A stretch of DNA of 64,000 bases from Pseudoips prasinana (GCA_951640165.1 OX621244.1:15642001-15706000); one strand, 5' to 3'. Positions 43,750-55,680 are shown, numbered from the stretch's first letter. Numbers and translations: made by a program. The notes: a model not told the origin generated them from the letters alone.

Positions 43750-43945
43750 TTTGACAACGCCCTCATTAGGGAAAAGAATGCCTATGTCGTGGGGTACTTT
43801 ACAAACATATAATGGAGCGACACAAAGTACATCCAGACTCAGTACAAGAATTTATGGGTCACTCTAATAGTTGACCTGCACAGGAATCGAACCCGGAACA
43901 CGAAGTGGCAAGGCAACTGTCTTACAGCTGCGCCACACGTGCAGT
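43750..43945 (-). mobile_element. SINE family C
   Basis: The plus strand contains GACAACGCCCTCATTAGGGA (tail), TTTACAAACATATAATGGAG, AGGAATCGAACCCGGAACAC and the head end AGCTGCGCCACACGTGCAG. Confidence 0.75.
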
Positions 43946-44480
43946 CAATTGCTTTGGGCATAATATTGTAAATTTTCTAGGTTTTGAAATTGAGGAGTAT
44001 GGTTCCTGCATACATCAACTCAATGAGACAACTTATATCGCTCGAATAAAGAGAGCGTCAAATTTATTAATAGAACCTTTATAAGAAAAGAAAATTTCAT
44101 TTGTATACTTATCATATAAAACGATCAAATTCATATGTCCCATTTTACCACCTCCAGATTTCAACCTCCACGTTTATATCGGCTTTGAGTGTTCATAATT
44201 AAGTGTGAACGTGGTATTTTCATAAGCGCTTCTTGTTATATAAAATGAAGTATTTTACAAGCTTGTTATAGCGATATTAATATAGTTCTATATGTGCGCG
44301 TAGGCGGAATGGCTATTTGAGTAAACTTGTTATAGACAGTTGCTCTGTTTGCATCATATTGAGTTTCAAAAACTCGGACTAAGACATAGTAAATCAAAGA
44401 CAAAAAAACGCAAAAGTATAAAATAATATACTTTACTTAAAATATACTTTATATTTTATCAGTTGTTATTTTTTAGTCTC
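43946..44480. other. unannotated stretch
   Basis: I recognised no gene or repeat boundary. Confidence 0.4.
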
Positions 44481-44665
44481 TTCCCTTTACTCATCACTGC
44501 AGCTCCAGTAAGTCAGGCTCAACAGTGAGGCACAGTGAAATGACACTGAGCGGTGAGGCTCAGGTATGTCCAATTGCTACGGCTGCCTTGGATCCAGCAA
44601 AAGATTCATTAGAAATAACCAAGGAGGATTAGGAAAAAAATTAAGTTTCAATTCCTCCCTTTATC
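44481..44665 (+). repeat. dispersed repeat R2 (copy 1)
   Basis: TCACTGCAGCTCCAGTAAG, then CAGTGAAATGACACTGAGCG and GGCTGCCTTGGATCC align with 51136-51330. No terminal repeats or open frame. An inverted fragment lies at 30472. Class unknown. Confidence 0.55.
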
Positions 44666-45515
44666 AGGTACTTAATTAATAATATGAATATATTACTCCC
44701 CTCTTTTTAATCTATTCTACCTGATCTTCCTCACCCGTAAGTACCGTCGTCCCAGGACTAATTGGATCCACGTCGTATTTTGCAAACATTTCACAATTAA
44801 CCAAAATTTATAAATATTTTGTGTGGAAGGTAACATTATTCATTATTTTTATCCAACTTTAAAAGACTTCAATTCGGCTGCATGTCTGTTTTCGTCTAAA
44901 TATGACACAATATTTGCATTAATACAAATGAATATTGAAAATTATTCGAATTTGCAGTCAGTGGTTGTTAAGAAAATTTAACTCGGATCTATGATTTTTT
45001 ACAATACAATAATTATTTTATCTGTATTCTATTAGTAGTAGAAGCAATAGACACGTCAAGTTCCATAGTATGGAATGCTTTTAAGCAAAAATATATATAA
45101 AATTCAGTACAATTACAACCGTTTCGAAATGTTAGAACGGCCGACATTGACTATTTTGTTAGTGACAATAGCAAACATATTGACCGGTAATGACACCACT
45201 TAAACAGTCAGCTTTTCATTAATAAGTACGATAATAATTAATAATACAAAAACCAAACACACCGTATCAATAAATATTAGATTTAAGTACCTTCATCTAG
45301 GCTTAAGTCTCCTCATACATATTTTAACGATTCAATTTTATGAACTTTACAAATATTAATAAATGATGCTGACGTTTCCTTGTTTATAAGTAGGTATAAC
45401 TAAATAGGTGGGTATGATGTCATTTAATAGACTTAAGAAACGATTCGATTACAACATTACAAGACTTTATTACTACGAAAGAATTAATGAAATCTCAGAT
45501 TTAGAACATTTGGTT
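44666..45515. other. unannotated stretch
   Basis: I recognised no gene or repeat boundary. Confidence 0.4.
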
Positions 45516-45785
45516 CGTTAGGGTGGCTGGTAGATTCTTACATTTCACGCCACGGGGTTCGATTTACACCCAGGACAGATATTTGTTTGCAGGAACATGT
45601 CTGTATGTCCTGAGTCTGGGTGTAATTATCTGAAGAAGTATACTTCTTTATATAAATACATATATTTACAATATAAAAATAGTATATGTAGTATATCAGT
45701 TATCTGGTTTCCATAGTACAAGCTCTGCTTAGTTTGGGATCAGATGGCAGTGTGTAAGTAATGTCCTAGGATATTATTATTATTA
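45516..45785 (+). mobile_element. SINE family B
   Basis: Head with GGTTCGATTTACACCCAGG (box B altered), body TGTCCTGAGTCTGGGTGTAA, block GCTTAGTTTGGGATCAGATG and (ATT)n tail. Confidence 0.75.
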
Positions 45786-45978
45786 AAAGTCTTAACTTAT
45801 TCAGCTGTCTTGACGGCAAAAAACAGATTAGCTTCATGCTACGATAGTGGTGTATATATTATGTAGCAGGGCATATTACAAAATTTCTGATTATTTAAGT
45901 GATAAAAGTGCTTGGGATTGAGTTGTTCTGAGTCAACACACACGATTGTAATTAATCTTAAGTGTATTTTATTTTACA

Positions 45979-46120
45979 AAAGGATTCCTACTGAGTTTTC
46001 TGGCAGTGTTTCTCAGTAGCTGCCACGTCATGCACTGCACGGTACGGTAAAAAAAATATGACGATTCCACATAAATGTAAAATTTTTACGGAATAAAGTA
46101 CCTTTGACTTTGACTTTGAC
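45979..46120 (+). mobile_element. retroposon 3' end, repeat R1, with (TTTGAC)n tail
   Basis: It starts AAAGGATTCCTACTGAG, then TAGCTGCCACGTCATGCACT, and ends GGAATAAAGTACC followed by three TTTGAC units. An AATAAA plus a hexanucleotide tail marks a retroposon 3' terminus. The reverse copy lies at 30331. Confidence 0.65.
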
Positions 46121-46211
46121 TAGTTTTTTGGTTAAGTATTCCATTGACCCTATAATAACACTGAACTACAAATGTGTGCTGTGTGGTGGCGGCGACAAAT
46201 ATCAGAATCAG

Positions 46212-46440
46212 AATATCATCACCCCATCTCATCCCGTGGGGGGCGTAGAAGTCGACCCGAGGGAATATCTACCAGAGGACGGGAAGCAGCTTCCTTCTGA
46301 GTACTACGACCATCATACTGCGATCGCCAACCCGCCTGCCAAGCGTGGCGATTATGGCATATCCCCTCAAGATAATTCTTGAGGGAGGCTTGTCCAGCAG
46401 TGGACTTATTTAAGCTGTAATGATGATGATGACAAATGTG
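46212..46440 (+). mobile_element. SINE family F
   Basis: AATATCATCACCCCATCTC, then CATACTGCGATCGCCAACCC, TGGCGATTATGGCATATCCC and GTCCAGCAGTGG, with a GATGATGATGA tail. This is the most complete plus-strand copy. Confidence 0.8.
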
Positions 46441-47420
46441 TCTGCACATTGTGGATGAGGAAGGATTGTTTGTTTTGCTTGATTGATAGTTTTTTGTTTT
46501 GTTTGTTTGATCATTCCACAAAACTAACTAAAAGGATTATTATGGAAAAAAAATGTGTTAAACAGGTAACAATTACATACATAAAGAGTTTAAATTAATA
46601 TTATGATAATTAATGCACAATATTTTATGGCCACTCTTAAGGGAACTATTCTGATACTTTGTAACTCTGGTAGACGACGCCAGAAACCACCTCCTTACAA
46701 ACTAGTCTTCAAAAAATGTACTCTAAAAGTTAGATTAAAGTTTTTATACATGTAGAATGGATTAAATTTTCTCTTTATTATATAAGTTTGGATAAAAATT
46801 GTGTCATGTTTTAGGTCCGAGACGGAACTTTGAAGCAACATAGAATCCCGCATATAGTTATTAGGTACTGAGTTCAATCTATTATGAAATAAACCTGAAA
46901 CCTTATGATGGATATGTGATATTGTTCTTATCAGATCATGCTAGGGACTGTCATTGTAATATCCCATATAAAACCATGTTTCCATGGGCGGCGATGATCA
47001 CTGACCATCACTTGCTAGTTGGTCATCGTATTACATAAATAAAAATTTCAACCTTTTTGTATGAGTTAAACCTAAAACATGTTTTATACATTTACACTGA
47101 TAAGAAATGATTTAGAGCTAGAATAATAAAAAAAAATGTTTTTTATATAAATGGGTTAAAAACAATTCTGTTATAATTTTTATTTCGCCATAATCCCGGT
47201 GCTTAACTTCTCGTTGCAATTGTCGGCGAGTATTACACTCCTACTAAAATATCAATTTAGAAGTAAGCCTAATTTAAAAGTTAAAAGTAACCTACTAAAT
47301 TCGTCTGCCATGTGGACGATGGCATAGGTGGGAATCACAGTATTGAGTTCTATGGGTGGAAGCTTGATATAAAATTCTAAACGTTTATTATTTATATAAC
47401 AATCAATTTGAAGGGCTTGG
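46441..47420. other. unannotated stretch
   Basis: I recognised no gene or repeat boundary. Confidence 0.4.
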
Positions 47421-47487
47421 TTGAATATATTGTTGCAATAAAAATCTGATGTTAAAAATCAGTTTTTCAATGCAACAATATATTCAA
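47421..47487. ncRNA. pre-miRNA-like hairpin (unproven)
   Basis: The outer stem is 17 bp and perfect (TTGAATATATTGTTGCA / TGCAACAATATATTCAA). A short internal mismatch follows, then an inner stem AAAAATCTGAT / ATCAGTTTTT with one bulge, and a 7-nt loop. The 67-nt length and single internal loop resemble a microRNA precursor, but a decayed MITE would look the same. I recognise no known miRNA. Confidence 0.25.
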
Positions 47488-47842
47488 CAAATCAAATCCT
47501 AGATATTTATTGTGCCCATGCATTTTTTTTACTTACCAAATGTCGTTCAAGTCTCATTTATATAGAAACAATAACAATAATTTAGCCCTTAGCTAACTCT
47601 ATTTTCATATTCTCAGAGAGATTCTGCTTTCAGAGTACTTGTAATTCATTTATGGACAACAAAAATAAAACACTTAAGTATATTATATTAACGCATTATT
47701 AAAAAAATGAGTTTATAAAAATCTTCTAAAATCTAAATCTGAATATTGGCCCGTTTTGTATATAAGTTTAGTAGTCAGGTTGTGGTGGATATTTTAATGT
47801 TTTTAATTATTTATTTTAGTTGTAAATGCATTTTATGTACTA

Positions 47843-47940
47843 CTAGCTCTGCCCCGCGCTTTCACCCGCGTCAAACATTATCTCATTATCCATACATCCA
47901 TCCATACTCACAAACTTTCGTATTTACAATATTAGTAGGA
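47843..47940 (-). mobile_element. short Helitron, family H3
   Basis: The minus-strand 5' end TCCTACTAATATTGTAAA follows an A. The 3' end CGCGGGGCAGAGCTAG is before T. At 98 bp it is the shortest H3 copy here, an internal-deletion derivative. Confidence 0.75.
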
Positions 47941-48437
47941 TTATAAATGCAACAATACAGTATCTTTAGCAATAAGCGGAACACAACTGAATTTCGCAAC
48001 TGACTTTATTTGGTTGACGTGTTATGAAATGGGTGTAATTTTAGCGATGGCGCCATGTTACATCAATCTGCTCTCAAAACGGCTATATTCATATCATAAT
48101 TTTATTCCGTTTTTGCCCATTATCGAAATACATAAATGACACTTCTGTTTGATTAATTTAATAAATAGCATCGAAGACCAAAATCAACTCACACATTTCT
48201 TTATTTAACACTATATGTTCACAGATTTGTGGTGAACTCGGTGGAGAGAGCAAATATGGCAAAAACGACCGACAGCATCCTCTTCATGGCTACATCCCAG
48301 GGCAAAAAGGACTGAACAGCTACAGTAGCTTAGGAAAGTGTGGCGATACATTGAGTTTGGCTTCACCAAACACGAAGCACAACCACTGAAGCGATTAAAT
48401 ACCCCTTCCAAATCTTGAATTGTATATTGTTATTGTA
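47941..48437. other. unannotated stretch
   Basis: I recognised no gene or repeat boundary. Confidence 0.4.
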
Positions 48438-48657
48438 GATGATTTACCAAAGCCGTTATGGAAATCTGTCAATAGACTTAGGACGTACATAGGTCGGCCA
48501 GAGTAAAGGAAACGTGTTCAGGTTCACAGACGGGACTGATCTGCGTTGTCTGTGCGGTGTAATCCAAACCGTGTTCCACTTAAAATCGTGCCCTGCAAGC
48601 TCTAGCACCTTCAAGAACGTACTAAATATGGACATGACGTGGGCTGATATCATTTAA
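48438..48657 (+). pseudogene. LINE RT C-terminal fragment (frameshifted)
   Basis: The first frame reads PLWKSVNRLRTYIGRPE and stops. A second frame continues DGTDLRCLCGVIQTVFHLKS, CP, and ends WADII followed by TAA at 48655-48657. The CLCG...H...CP cluster is the same C-terminal signature as at 41498. It is a dead, 5'-truncated copy with at least one frameshift. Confidence 0.65.
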
Positions 48658-48710
48658 ATTTAAGGAACTTGCTTTCTAAAAACAAAGATGAAGTCTGGTT
48701 TCATCAGACT

Positions 48711-48862
48711 GCATAGCGGCTAAGACAGTCGCATCGCCGCTTCGTGTCGCGGGTTCGAGTCTCACGCCGGACAACTATTTGTGTGACCCATAAATAATGG
48801 TTCTGAGTCTGTATGTAATGTGTGTCCGTAAAATTCGCTAATGCGGGCGTTGTATTTAAAAG
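48711..48862 (+). mobile_element. SINE family C
   Basis: Head CATAGCGGCTAAGACAGTCG with box B GGTTCGAGTCTCACG, then CAACTATTTGTGTGACCC, GGTTCTGAGTCTGTATGTAA and the tail GCGGGCGTTGTATTT. Confidence 0.75.
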
Positions 48863-48867
48863 AATAT

Positions 48868-49125
48868 CAGCCGAAAGACGCCCATTCCTGGACAATTGTC
48901 GATTGCCGATCTTGCATTATCCGCATCCAGTGACTTCCAGCGACTCTCACCAGATCATCGGTCCATCTTGTAGGGGGCCTGCTGCCCACGCGGCGCTTTC
49001 CGGTTCGTGGTCGCCACTCAAGAACCTTTCTGCCCCAGCGGCCGTCGGCTCTACGAGCCATTTGCCCTGCCCACTGCCACTTCAGCTTGGCAATTATTCG
49101 GTCTGTGTCAGTTACTTTCGCCTAC
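48868..49125 (-). pseudogene. RTE-like LINE C-terminal fragment
   Basis: Minus strand: RIIAKLKWQWAGQMARRAD, GRWGRKVLEWRP, then PPTRWTDDLVRVAG, WMRIMQDRQ and EWASFG plus a stop. It aligns with 3831-4118 but carries an in-frame stop upstream, a small insertion in the GRPP block and a deletion before the end. It directly adjoins SINE-C at 48711-48862, with no (ATG)n tail left. Confidence 0.8.
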
Positions 49126-50755
49126 GGATCTCTGAAGACTGGATTGCGATATCAATATTAATGACAAGAATTTTATAATTTCAGCAGGCAATTTATGTTT
49201 ACTATTACAGTTATACAATTCTATAAAACACACCAAATTCAATATTTGAAGTGTATTAAAGACTAATAGTAATCGACAGTCAATCACAAATTTAGACTTT
49301 GTTCCTGAACCAAATAAGTATAATTTTGTTTGTTACATCCAGGTAACCTATCTACTCCCATTAATATTATTACGGACACCCTTTCTAACCTCATAACAAC
49401 AAATTACAGCTTATTAAAACACAATTACCTACATTATGTTATTTGATAATTTTATTCACTAATTGTAGAACTATTTCCTACATCAATGCAAGCGTTGTCT
49501 GAAATCGAATATATATTTTGATATTATCGAGCCATGAAGATAACAGTAATGTCATCGAAATTAGAATTATATGTAATGTAGTTTTTATGCTAATTCTACA
49601 GTTTGATAAAGGTTAGATAGTGTTTTAATTAACGCCAACCCTTCAAAATAGACCATAAGTGTGATTCCGTGTAGTTTCCTGTATAGTTTCATATTAGCTT
49701 CTTATCTACTTTGTAGCTAATGCACGTTCAATAGTTTGGGGTTAGCTCAGTCAGTACAATCAAACAAGAAAGTATATTCTAAAGTTATCCTTTACATTTC
49801 AATACCTATGCATTCATAAAAAGAAAATTCAAACTTCTTATATCTTCATGTTTTTCGTACTCATGTAGAAATTTTAATAATATCCCTTTAGTACACTTAT
49901 TTCATAACATAACGACCTCAGTTCATAGAAGTTCCCTCAATATTGCATGTACTAAAAAGTCAAGGCATCATTTATGAATGAAAAGAAAACATTTTCTTTA
50001 TTATTATGCAAGTCAGACCTCTGAGCCCTTTGTTTCGCCCTTTATTTACCAGCAGTGGCTTGACGGTGGCGCACTGTCAACTCAGTCAGGAAAAAAATAT
50101 AAAAATAATAAAAAAGCAAATTAAAAGTCGAGACTAGCGGACTGGCCATTCAAGCGCGAATAAAAGTCTTTAATTAAAGTGTTGTTATTGATGGGGACCC
50201 GCGAGATGGCGTTTAATCAACAGCTGTACTGTTTGGAGTTCTTTCGTCTTTATTTTTAATTCGACTTAATTGCGAGAGTTACGACGCCGTTCGGTCGAAG
50301 GACCAGAACGTTTTATTCCCCAAACCTTTATTGGAGTGAAAAGTTCGATCTTAATTACTAAAATACAACGTATACTGCAGCTTCTATGTAACTGATTGTG
50401 TGACTGCAGACGGCAAGACAATAGTTGCACAAGAATGTAATTGAAATTTCCACCTTAATTTGTAACTACGCCGTTAGAGTCTTGCTGGAACCAAACAGAG
50501 AAGAATGTTCCACTATCTATTTAAATTATTACTCAGTGTCTCAAGGAACATCTTGCGATTTTTGTCTCAATTTTCACATTCTGAGTTCAATTTGAATCGT
50601 GACTCGTGCTGCTAATGCAATTAAGAAAAGCTAACGGTACTTTTTTGATGTATGATCTACTTATGAGCAATTAGCTTCGAAGTTAATTATAGGGCTGTCT
50701 CTCGCACTTAAAACATTGATGTGCAATTATATGTTTAAAAAATAAAAATAAATTA
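49126..50755. other. low-copy-looking stretch
   Basis: No repeat was recognised in 1.6 kb. The part 50020-50345 is compositionally distinct and holds homeodomain-like TTAATTA (50170-50176) and an E-box CAGCTG (50221-50226); see findings. Confidence 0.35.
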
Positions 50756-51010
50756 CTCGTGCGGGAGGTTTCTTAGTAAGTGTTTGCTTTTCATGCCGTA
50801 GGTCGTGGGTTCGATTCCCACCCAGGATAGATATTTGTGTGCATATCTGTTTCTCCTGTGTCTGTAATTATCTAAATAAGTATGTATTTACAAAAGAAAA
50901 GTTTTATATGTAATATATAAGTTATCGCGTTTCCATTATACACACAAGTTCTGCTTAGTTTGGGATCAGATGGCCGTGTGTAAATAATGTACCAGGATAT
51001 TATTATTATG
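50756..51010 (+). mobile_element. SINE family B
   Basis: Box B GTGGGTTCGATTCCCACCC, body GATAGATATTTGTGTGCATA, block GCTTAGTTTGGGATCAGATG, and a CAGGATATTATTATTATG end. Confidence 0.75.
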
Positions 51011-51059
51011 AATATAATGTGTAAGTTTGTACGCTGTGTAAATAAGATTAAATATTTCA

Positions 51060-51117
51060 GCTTATCGAATATAAGTTCCAAGTATCAGCTAATACTTGGA
51101 ACTTATATTCGATAAGC
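51060..51117. repeat. perfect 26-bp inverted repeat, 6-nt loop
   Basis: GCTTATCGAATATAAGTTCC, AAGTAT and its exact complement around CAGCTA. Confidence 0.9.
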
Positions 51118-51135
51118 AGAAATAGCACCTGTTAA

Positions 51136-51330
51136 TCCTTATGTCCCTCCCTCTTACCCACCACTGCAACTCCTGTAAGCCAGGATCAACAGTGGCACAC
51201 AATGAAATGACACTGAGCGGTGAAGCTCAGGCATGTCCCGGGGAATCGCTTTAACTGTCTTGGATCCCGAAACGAGTTTAATCAGAAAGAGAAAAAGGAG
51301 GAGTTAGAAAATGAATAGTTCCACTTCCCT
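51136..51330 (+). repeat. dispersed repeat R2 (copy 2)
   Basis: CACTGCAACTCCTGTAAGCC, then AATGAAATGACACTGAGCGG and CTGTCTTGGATCCCG parallel the copy at 44481. Confidence 0.55.
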
Positions 51331-52293
51331 CCAGAGCAAAGCGGGAGACAGAATGATGTAAAGAGGCTATAGCCTAATAAAATGAGGGATTTGCTACTAG
51401 AGAAGCCAGCTGCAAAAGCACCGCGGATCAATTTAAGGGTCCTAAGTGAGCTGTTAGAGCGAAGAATAGACTGGCATTTATAACAAAGGTTTAAATTTAT
51501 AGCAATACAAATATATCGACTATAAATCTCATAGACTGTAGCTATACAAACGCCGTAATCCTTTTTTTATACTGTCGCATAGCTTAACCCTAATTAAAAC
51601 ATGTTTCACTACCAATTTCACCGTACAGCGCCTGCAACACAATCCAGCGAATATTGGATCCGGTCATTAAAAAACCAAGCTATACCCATAACACTTCATG
51701 TTCCATGGTCTCATGTTCTGCAACAGTGCGGCGAATGCAGGACATTAAACAAGCATTGTGGGCAGGCCTACATTCGGACATTAATTACGTAATTAAGTGA
51801 CCGATAAAATCGATTGTTTAATTCGTTTTGGAACAACTCGGTCCCGATTCAACATCGAGATGTATTTCGAATAATCTTTGAAATGCGCATCTATGTTTCG
51901 GGTTGTTCCGTAATGTGATTAGGCAATTACTTATAGCTATATTATTAATTAGGATTTGTTTAATATTAATTTCCTGTTCTATTTATTGCAGTTTTAACAT
52001 GGAATTATTTACAAATAAGCCTACGACTGTATTTAAATCTTATAAATGCCATGTTGTCATATTAAAGCTAATATTATTGACTAGAACTTACTTATATTTA
52101 TTTGCGTATACAGCCTTGTAATCGTAAAATGCGTAATATGCGCCCCAAATTATTTCAAATAAAATCAAACATTAAAATTTTGTGATTTTAATACTAATTT
52201 TTTTAGTTGAAAATTATTTTCTCTCTTATGAAAAATACTCATAAGATAGGAGCTTCCAAAGATCAAAGGTTTCACTTGTAGGCTTATTACGGA
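51331..52293. other. unannotated stretch
   Basis: I recognised no gene or repeat boundary. Confidence 0.4.
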
Positions 52294-54458
52294 CTAGCTG
52301 GTGCCCGCGACTTCGTCCGCGACAATTTTGAATGATAACCAATATAACTACTTACTTCTAGCTTAATCTAAAAAATATAACTTTTAAAAGAAATAAGCAA
52401 TATAAATTTAAGAAAACCTAACCTATAAATAACCTAGCTATGAAATAAACTTAAGACTACTTTGCTACTGTTATTTAAAAAGAAATACCCGATTTCATCA
52501 ATTGTCCTTAAGTAAAGTCAGTAAGTCAAATAAAGTAAAATAATAATCAACGATGCAATCACAAAGGTAACTCCCATTAGATTAGGTTGACCCGACCTCT
52601 TAGTAATATTAATGCAAAATTTGAAGTTAATCCATGCAGTGCTTTTTGAGTTTAGCCCGGACAAACAGACAAAAATTCTAAAAACTATATTTTTGGTTTC
52701 GATATCGATTATAGATCACGCCCCAAGTATCCTTTTAAAAAAATATTCAATGTACAGTTTTGACTTTCCTACGATTTTATTATACGTATAGATAAGATCA
52801 CAGCTCCTCCCCCGTAGGTGATAGCGTGATAATATGTAGCCTATATGTTGACCCGACCTCTGAGTAATATTAATGCAAAATTTGAAGTTCATCCATGCAG
52901 TAGTTTTTGAGTTTAGCCCGGACATACATACAGACAAACAGACAAAAATTCTAAAAACTATATTTTTGGTTTCGATATCGACTGTAGATCACGCCCCAAG
53001 TATCCTTTAAAAAAAATATTCAATGTACAGTTTTGACTTTCCTACGATTTTATTATATGTATAGATAGATAAGATCACAGCTCCTCCCCCGTAGGTGATA
53101 GCGTGATAATATGTAGCCTATATGTTGACCCGACCTCTGAGTAATATTAATGCAAAATTTGAAGTTAATCCATGCAGTAGTTTTTGAGTTTAGCCCGGAC
53201 ATACATACAGACAAACAGACAAAAATTCTAAAAACTATATTTTTGGTTTCGATATCGATTGTAGATCACGCCCCAAGTATCCTTTTAAAAAAATATTCAA
53301 TGTACAGTTTTGACTTTCCTACGATTTTATTATATGTATAGATAGATAAGATCACAGCTCCTCCCCCGTAGGTGATAGCGTGATAATATGTAGCCTATAT
53401 GTTGACCCAACCTCTGAGTAATATTAATGCAAAATTTGAAGTTAATCCATGCAGTAGTTTTTGAGTTTAGCCCGGACATACATACAGACAAACAGACAAA
53501 AATTCTAAAAACTATATTTTTGGTTTCAATATCGATTGTAGATCACGCCCCAAGTATCCTTTAAAAAAAATATTCAATGTACAGTTTTGACTTTCCTACG
53601 ATTTTATTATATGTATAGATAGATAAGATCACAGCTCCTCCCCCGTAGGTGATAGCGTGATAATATGTAGCCTATATGTTGACCCGACCTCTGAGTAATA
53701 TTAATGCAAAATTTGAAGTTAATCCATGCAGTAGTTTTTGAGTTTAGCCCGGACATACATACAGACAAACAGACAAAAATTCTAAAAACTATATTTTTGG
53801 TTTCGATATCGATTGTAGATCACGCCCCAAGTATCCTTTAAAAAAAATATTCAATGTACAGTTTTGACTTTCCTACGATTTTATTATATGTATAGATAGA
53901 TAAGATCACAGCTCCTCCACCGTAGGTGATAGCGTGATAATATGTAGCCTATATGTTGACCCGACCTCTGAGTAATATTAATGCAAAATTTGAAGTTAAT
54001 CCATGCAGTAGTTTTTGAGTTTAGCCCGGACATACATACAGACAAACAGACAAAAATTCTAAAAACTATATTTTTGGTTTCGATATCGATTGTAGATCAC
54101 GCCCCAAGTATCCTTTTAAAAAAATATTCAATGTACAGTTTTGACTTTCCTACGATTTTATTATATGTATAGATAGATAAGATCACAGCTCCTCCCCCGT
54201 AGGTGATAGCGTGATAATATGTAGCCTATATGTTGACCCGACCTCTGAGTAATATTAATGCAAAATTTGAAGTTAATCCATGCAGTAGTTTTTGAGTTTA
54301 GCCCGGACATACATACAGACAAACAGACAAACAGACAAAAATTCTAAAAACTATATTTTTGGTTTCGATATCGATTGTAGATCACGCCCCAAGTATCCTT
54401 TTAAAAAAATATTCAATGTACAGTTTTGACTTTCCTACGATTTTATTATATGTATAGA
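52294..54458 (-). mobile_element. tandem Helitron array, family H2, one 3' end and seven 5' ends
   Basis: Read on the minus strand the composite begins TCTATACATATAATAAAATC after an A (54459) and ends CGCGGGCACCAGCTAG before T (52294-52297). Inside, the 5' terminal sequence occurs seven times (plus-strand TATGTATAGAT or TATACGTATAGAT near 52782, 53056, 53333, 53610, 53887, 54164 and 54449), yet CTAG|T with its GC hairpin occurs only once. The edges satisfy the Helitron A|T target rule. The 3'-most 290 bp (52298-52586) are not repeated; the first 55 bp of them match the 3' cap of the 15-kb array. Confidence 0.8.
52796..54458 (-). repeat. six near-identical 277-bp units
   Basis: Units start with GATCACAGCTCCTCCCCCGT at 52796, 53073, 53350, 53627, 53904 and 54181: spacing is exactly 277 bp each time. 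The last unit carries an 8-bp expansion of its CAAACAGA run. By eye the units differ by only a few substitutions (for example a C to A near 53918 and G to A near 53409). Two identical 63-codon frames (53150 and 53981) arise from this repetition and are not genes. Confidence 0.95.
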
Positions 54459-54963
54459 TTATGTCGAAGGCAAGCGATAGGTAAACGCGTCATTTAAACT
54501 CTTCAGTCGCAAATCGCAATATGTATATCCTCCTATCTTCTCCCTGTCCTATCCTAGTTATATCCCACGAATTGGTATTTGAAAAGCAATTAAGGCGAGG
54601 ATATCTGTATCGCTAGGCTTCAGCAAAATACGTCATAACAGTGTGATACGAAACGATTTAGCTATGTAGTTTTCCTGTGCATGACTTTGATCACTGAAAT
54701 TCACCCGGGAGGGAGGAATTGGTCAATGCCCGAGAGATGACAATGTAATATAGAAAACACTTACTAGTCTGGTAGACGCATGGTTCGTTTACATGGAGGT
54801 CCACTTAAGTAGTTTAATTTCAGAGTGTCTCAGTGCTTTAGATGGAAAGTTAAGCTGTCGGTCTTCATTGTTATCACCACCTGGATGGTTCACGCAACTG
54901 ACACAAAGGTACCCACTGCCCACACAAAAATTAAGAAGAAACGTTCAAACTCTTATTTTATTA
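54459..54963. other. unannotated spacer between H2 elements
   Basis: I recognised no gene or repeat boundary. Confidence 0.4.
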
Positions 54964-55292
54964 CTAGCTGTGCCCCGCGTAAAAATTTATACATTAGCAC
55001 AGCTCCTCCCCCGTCGGTGACAGCATGATAATATGTAGCCTATATGTTGACCCGACCTCTTAGTAATTTTCATGCAAAATTTGAAGTAAATCCTTGCAGT
55101 ACTTTTTGAGTTATATCACGAGTATATATCATACGTCCGGGCTAAACTCAAATACATACAGACACACAGATAAAAATTCTTAAAACTATATTTTTGGCTT
55201 CGATATCGATTGTAGATCACGCTCCAAGTATCCTTTTAAAAAATATTCAATGTACAGTTTTGACTTTCCTACGATTTTATTTTATGTATAGA
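54964..55292 (-). mobile_element. full-length Helitron, family H2
   Basis: Minus-strand 5' end TCTATACATAAAATAAAATC after an A; 3' end ACGCGGGGCACAGCTAG before T. It is 329 bp, with a small internal insertion around 55118-55150 that duplicates the GTCCGGGCTAAACTCAAA block in inverted orientation. The single unit lies only 0.5 kb from the array. Confidence 0.8.
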
Positions 55293-55344
55293 TAAGTTTT
55301 ATATAAGGTATATCTAGAGATCTATAGTAGCGTTATTCTGGTCG

Positions 55345-55680
55345 AATTTCGCACATGGCGGCTTATACTTATACTAACCATCTGCGTGGGACACATTATA
55401 GAGCGCGTCAACATAGGGCCCTTCCTATTTCCTCATTCTCATAATCCCATGGGACCCACATGACATGACTGATAAGAGTTCATGTACAGGACCGACGGGT
55501 TTACCTACCTTCTCTCCAAGATACGGGGGTGTGACTCCGCTATCTTCTAGACTACGGGCTAATACCCAGAACTTTCTCCGAATCCCAATTTCACTTTCAT
55601 TTTTAGCCCTACCCCCGATTCAAAACCAGTACTTCATTATCTTTCGTTTGTTCAAGTGCTACCGCTTAACCAATGGGGAA
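55345..55680 (-). mobile_element. diverged SINE family D
   Basis: Blocks GAGTTCATGTACAGGACCGA, then ACTACGGGCTAATACCCAGA, and a head-like CAAGTGCTACCGCTTAACCA align in order with 13761-14080, but with many substitutions. This is an older copy. Confidence 0.55.

Noticed and set aside
53150..54172. Two identical 63-codon ORFs
   Set aside because: They are the same frame in two units of the 277-bp Helitron array; no protein domain and not Helitron coding sequence.
52796..54458. CRISPR-like array
   Set aside because: Repeats are 277 bp with no spacers; the units are Helitron-derived.
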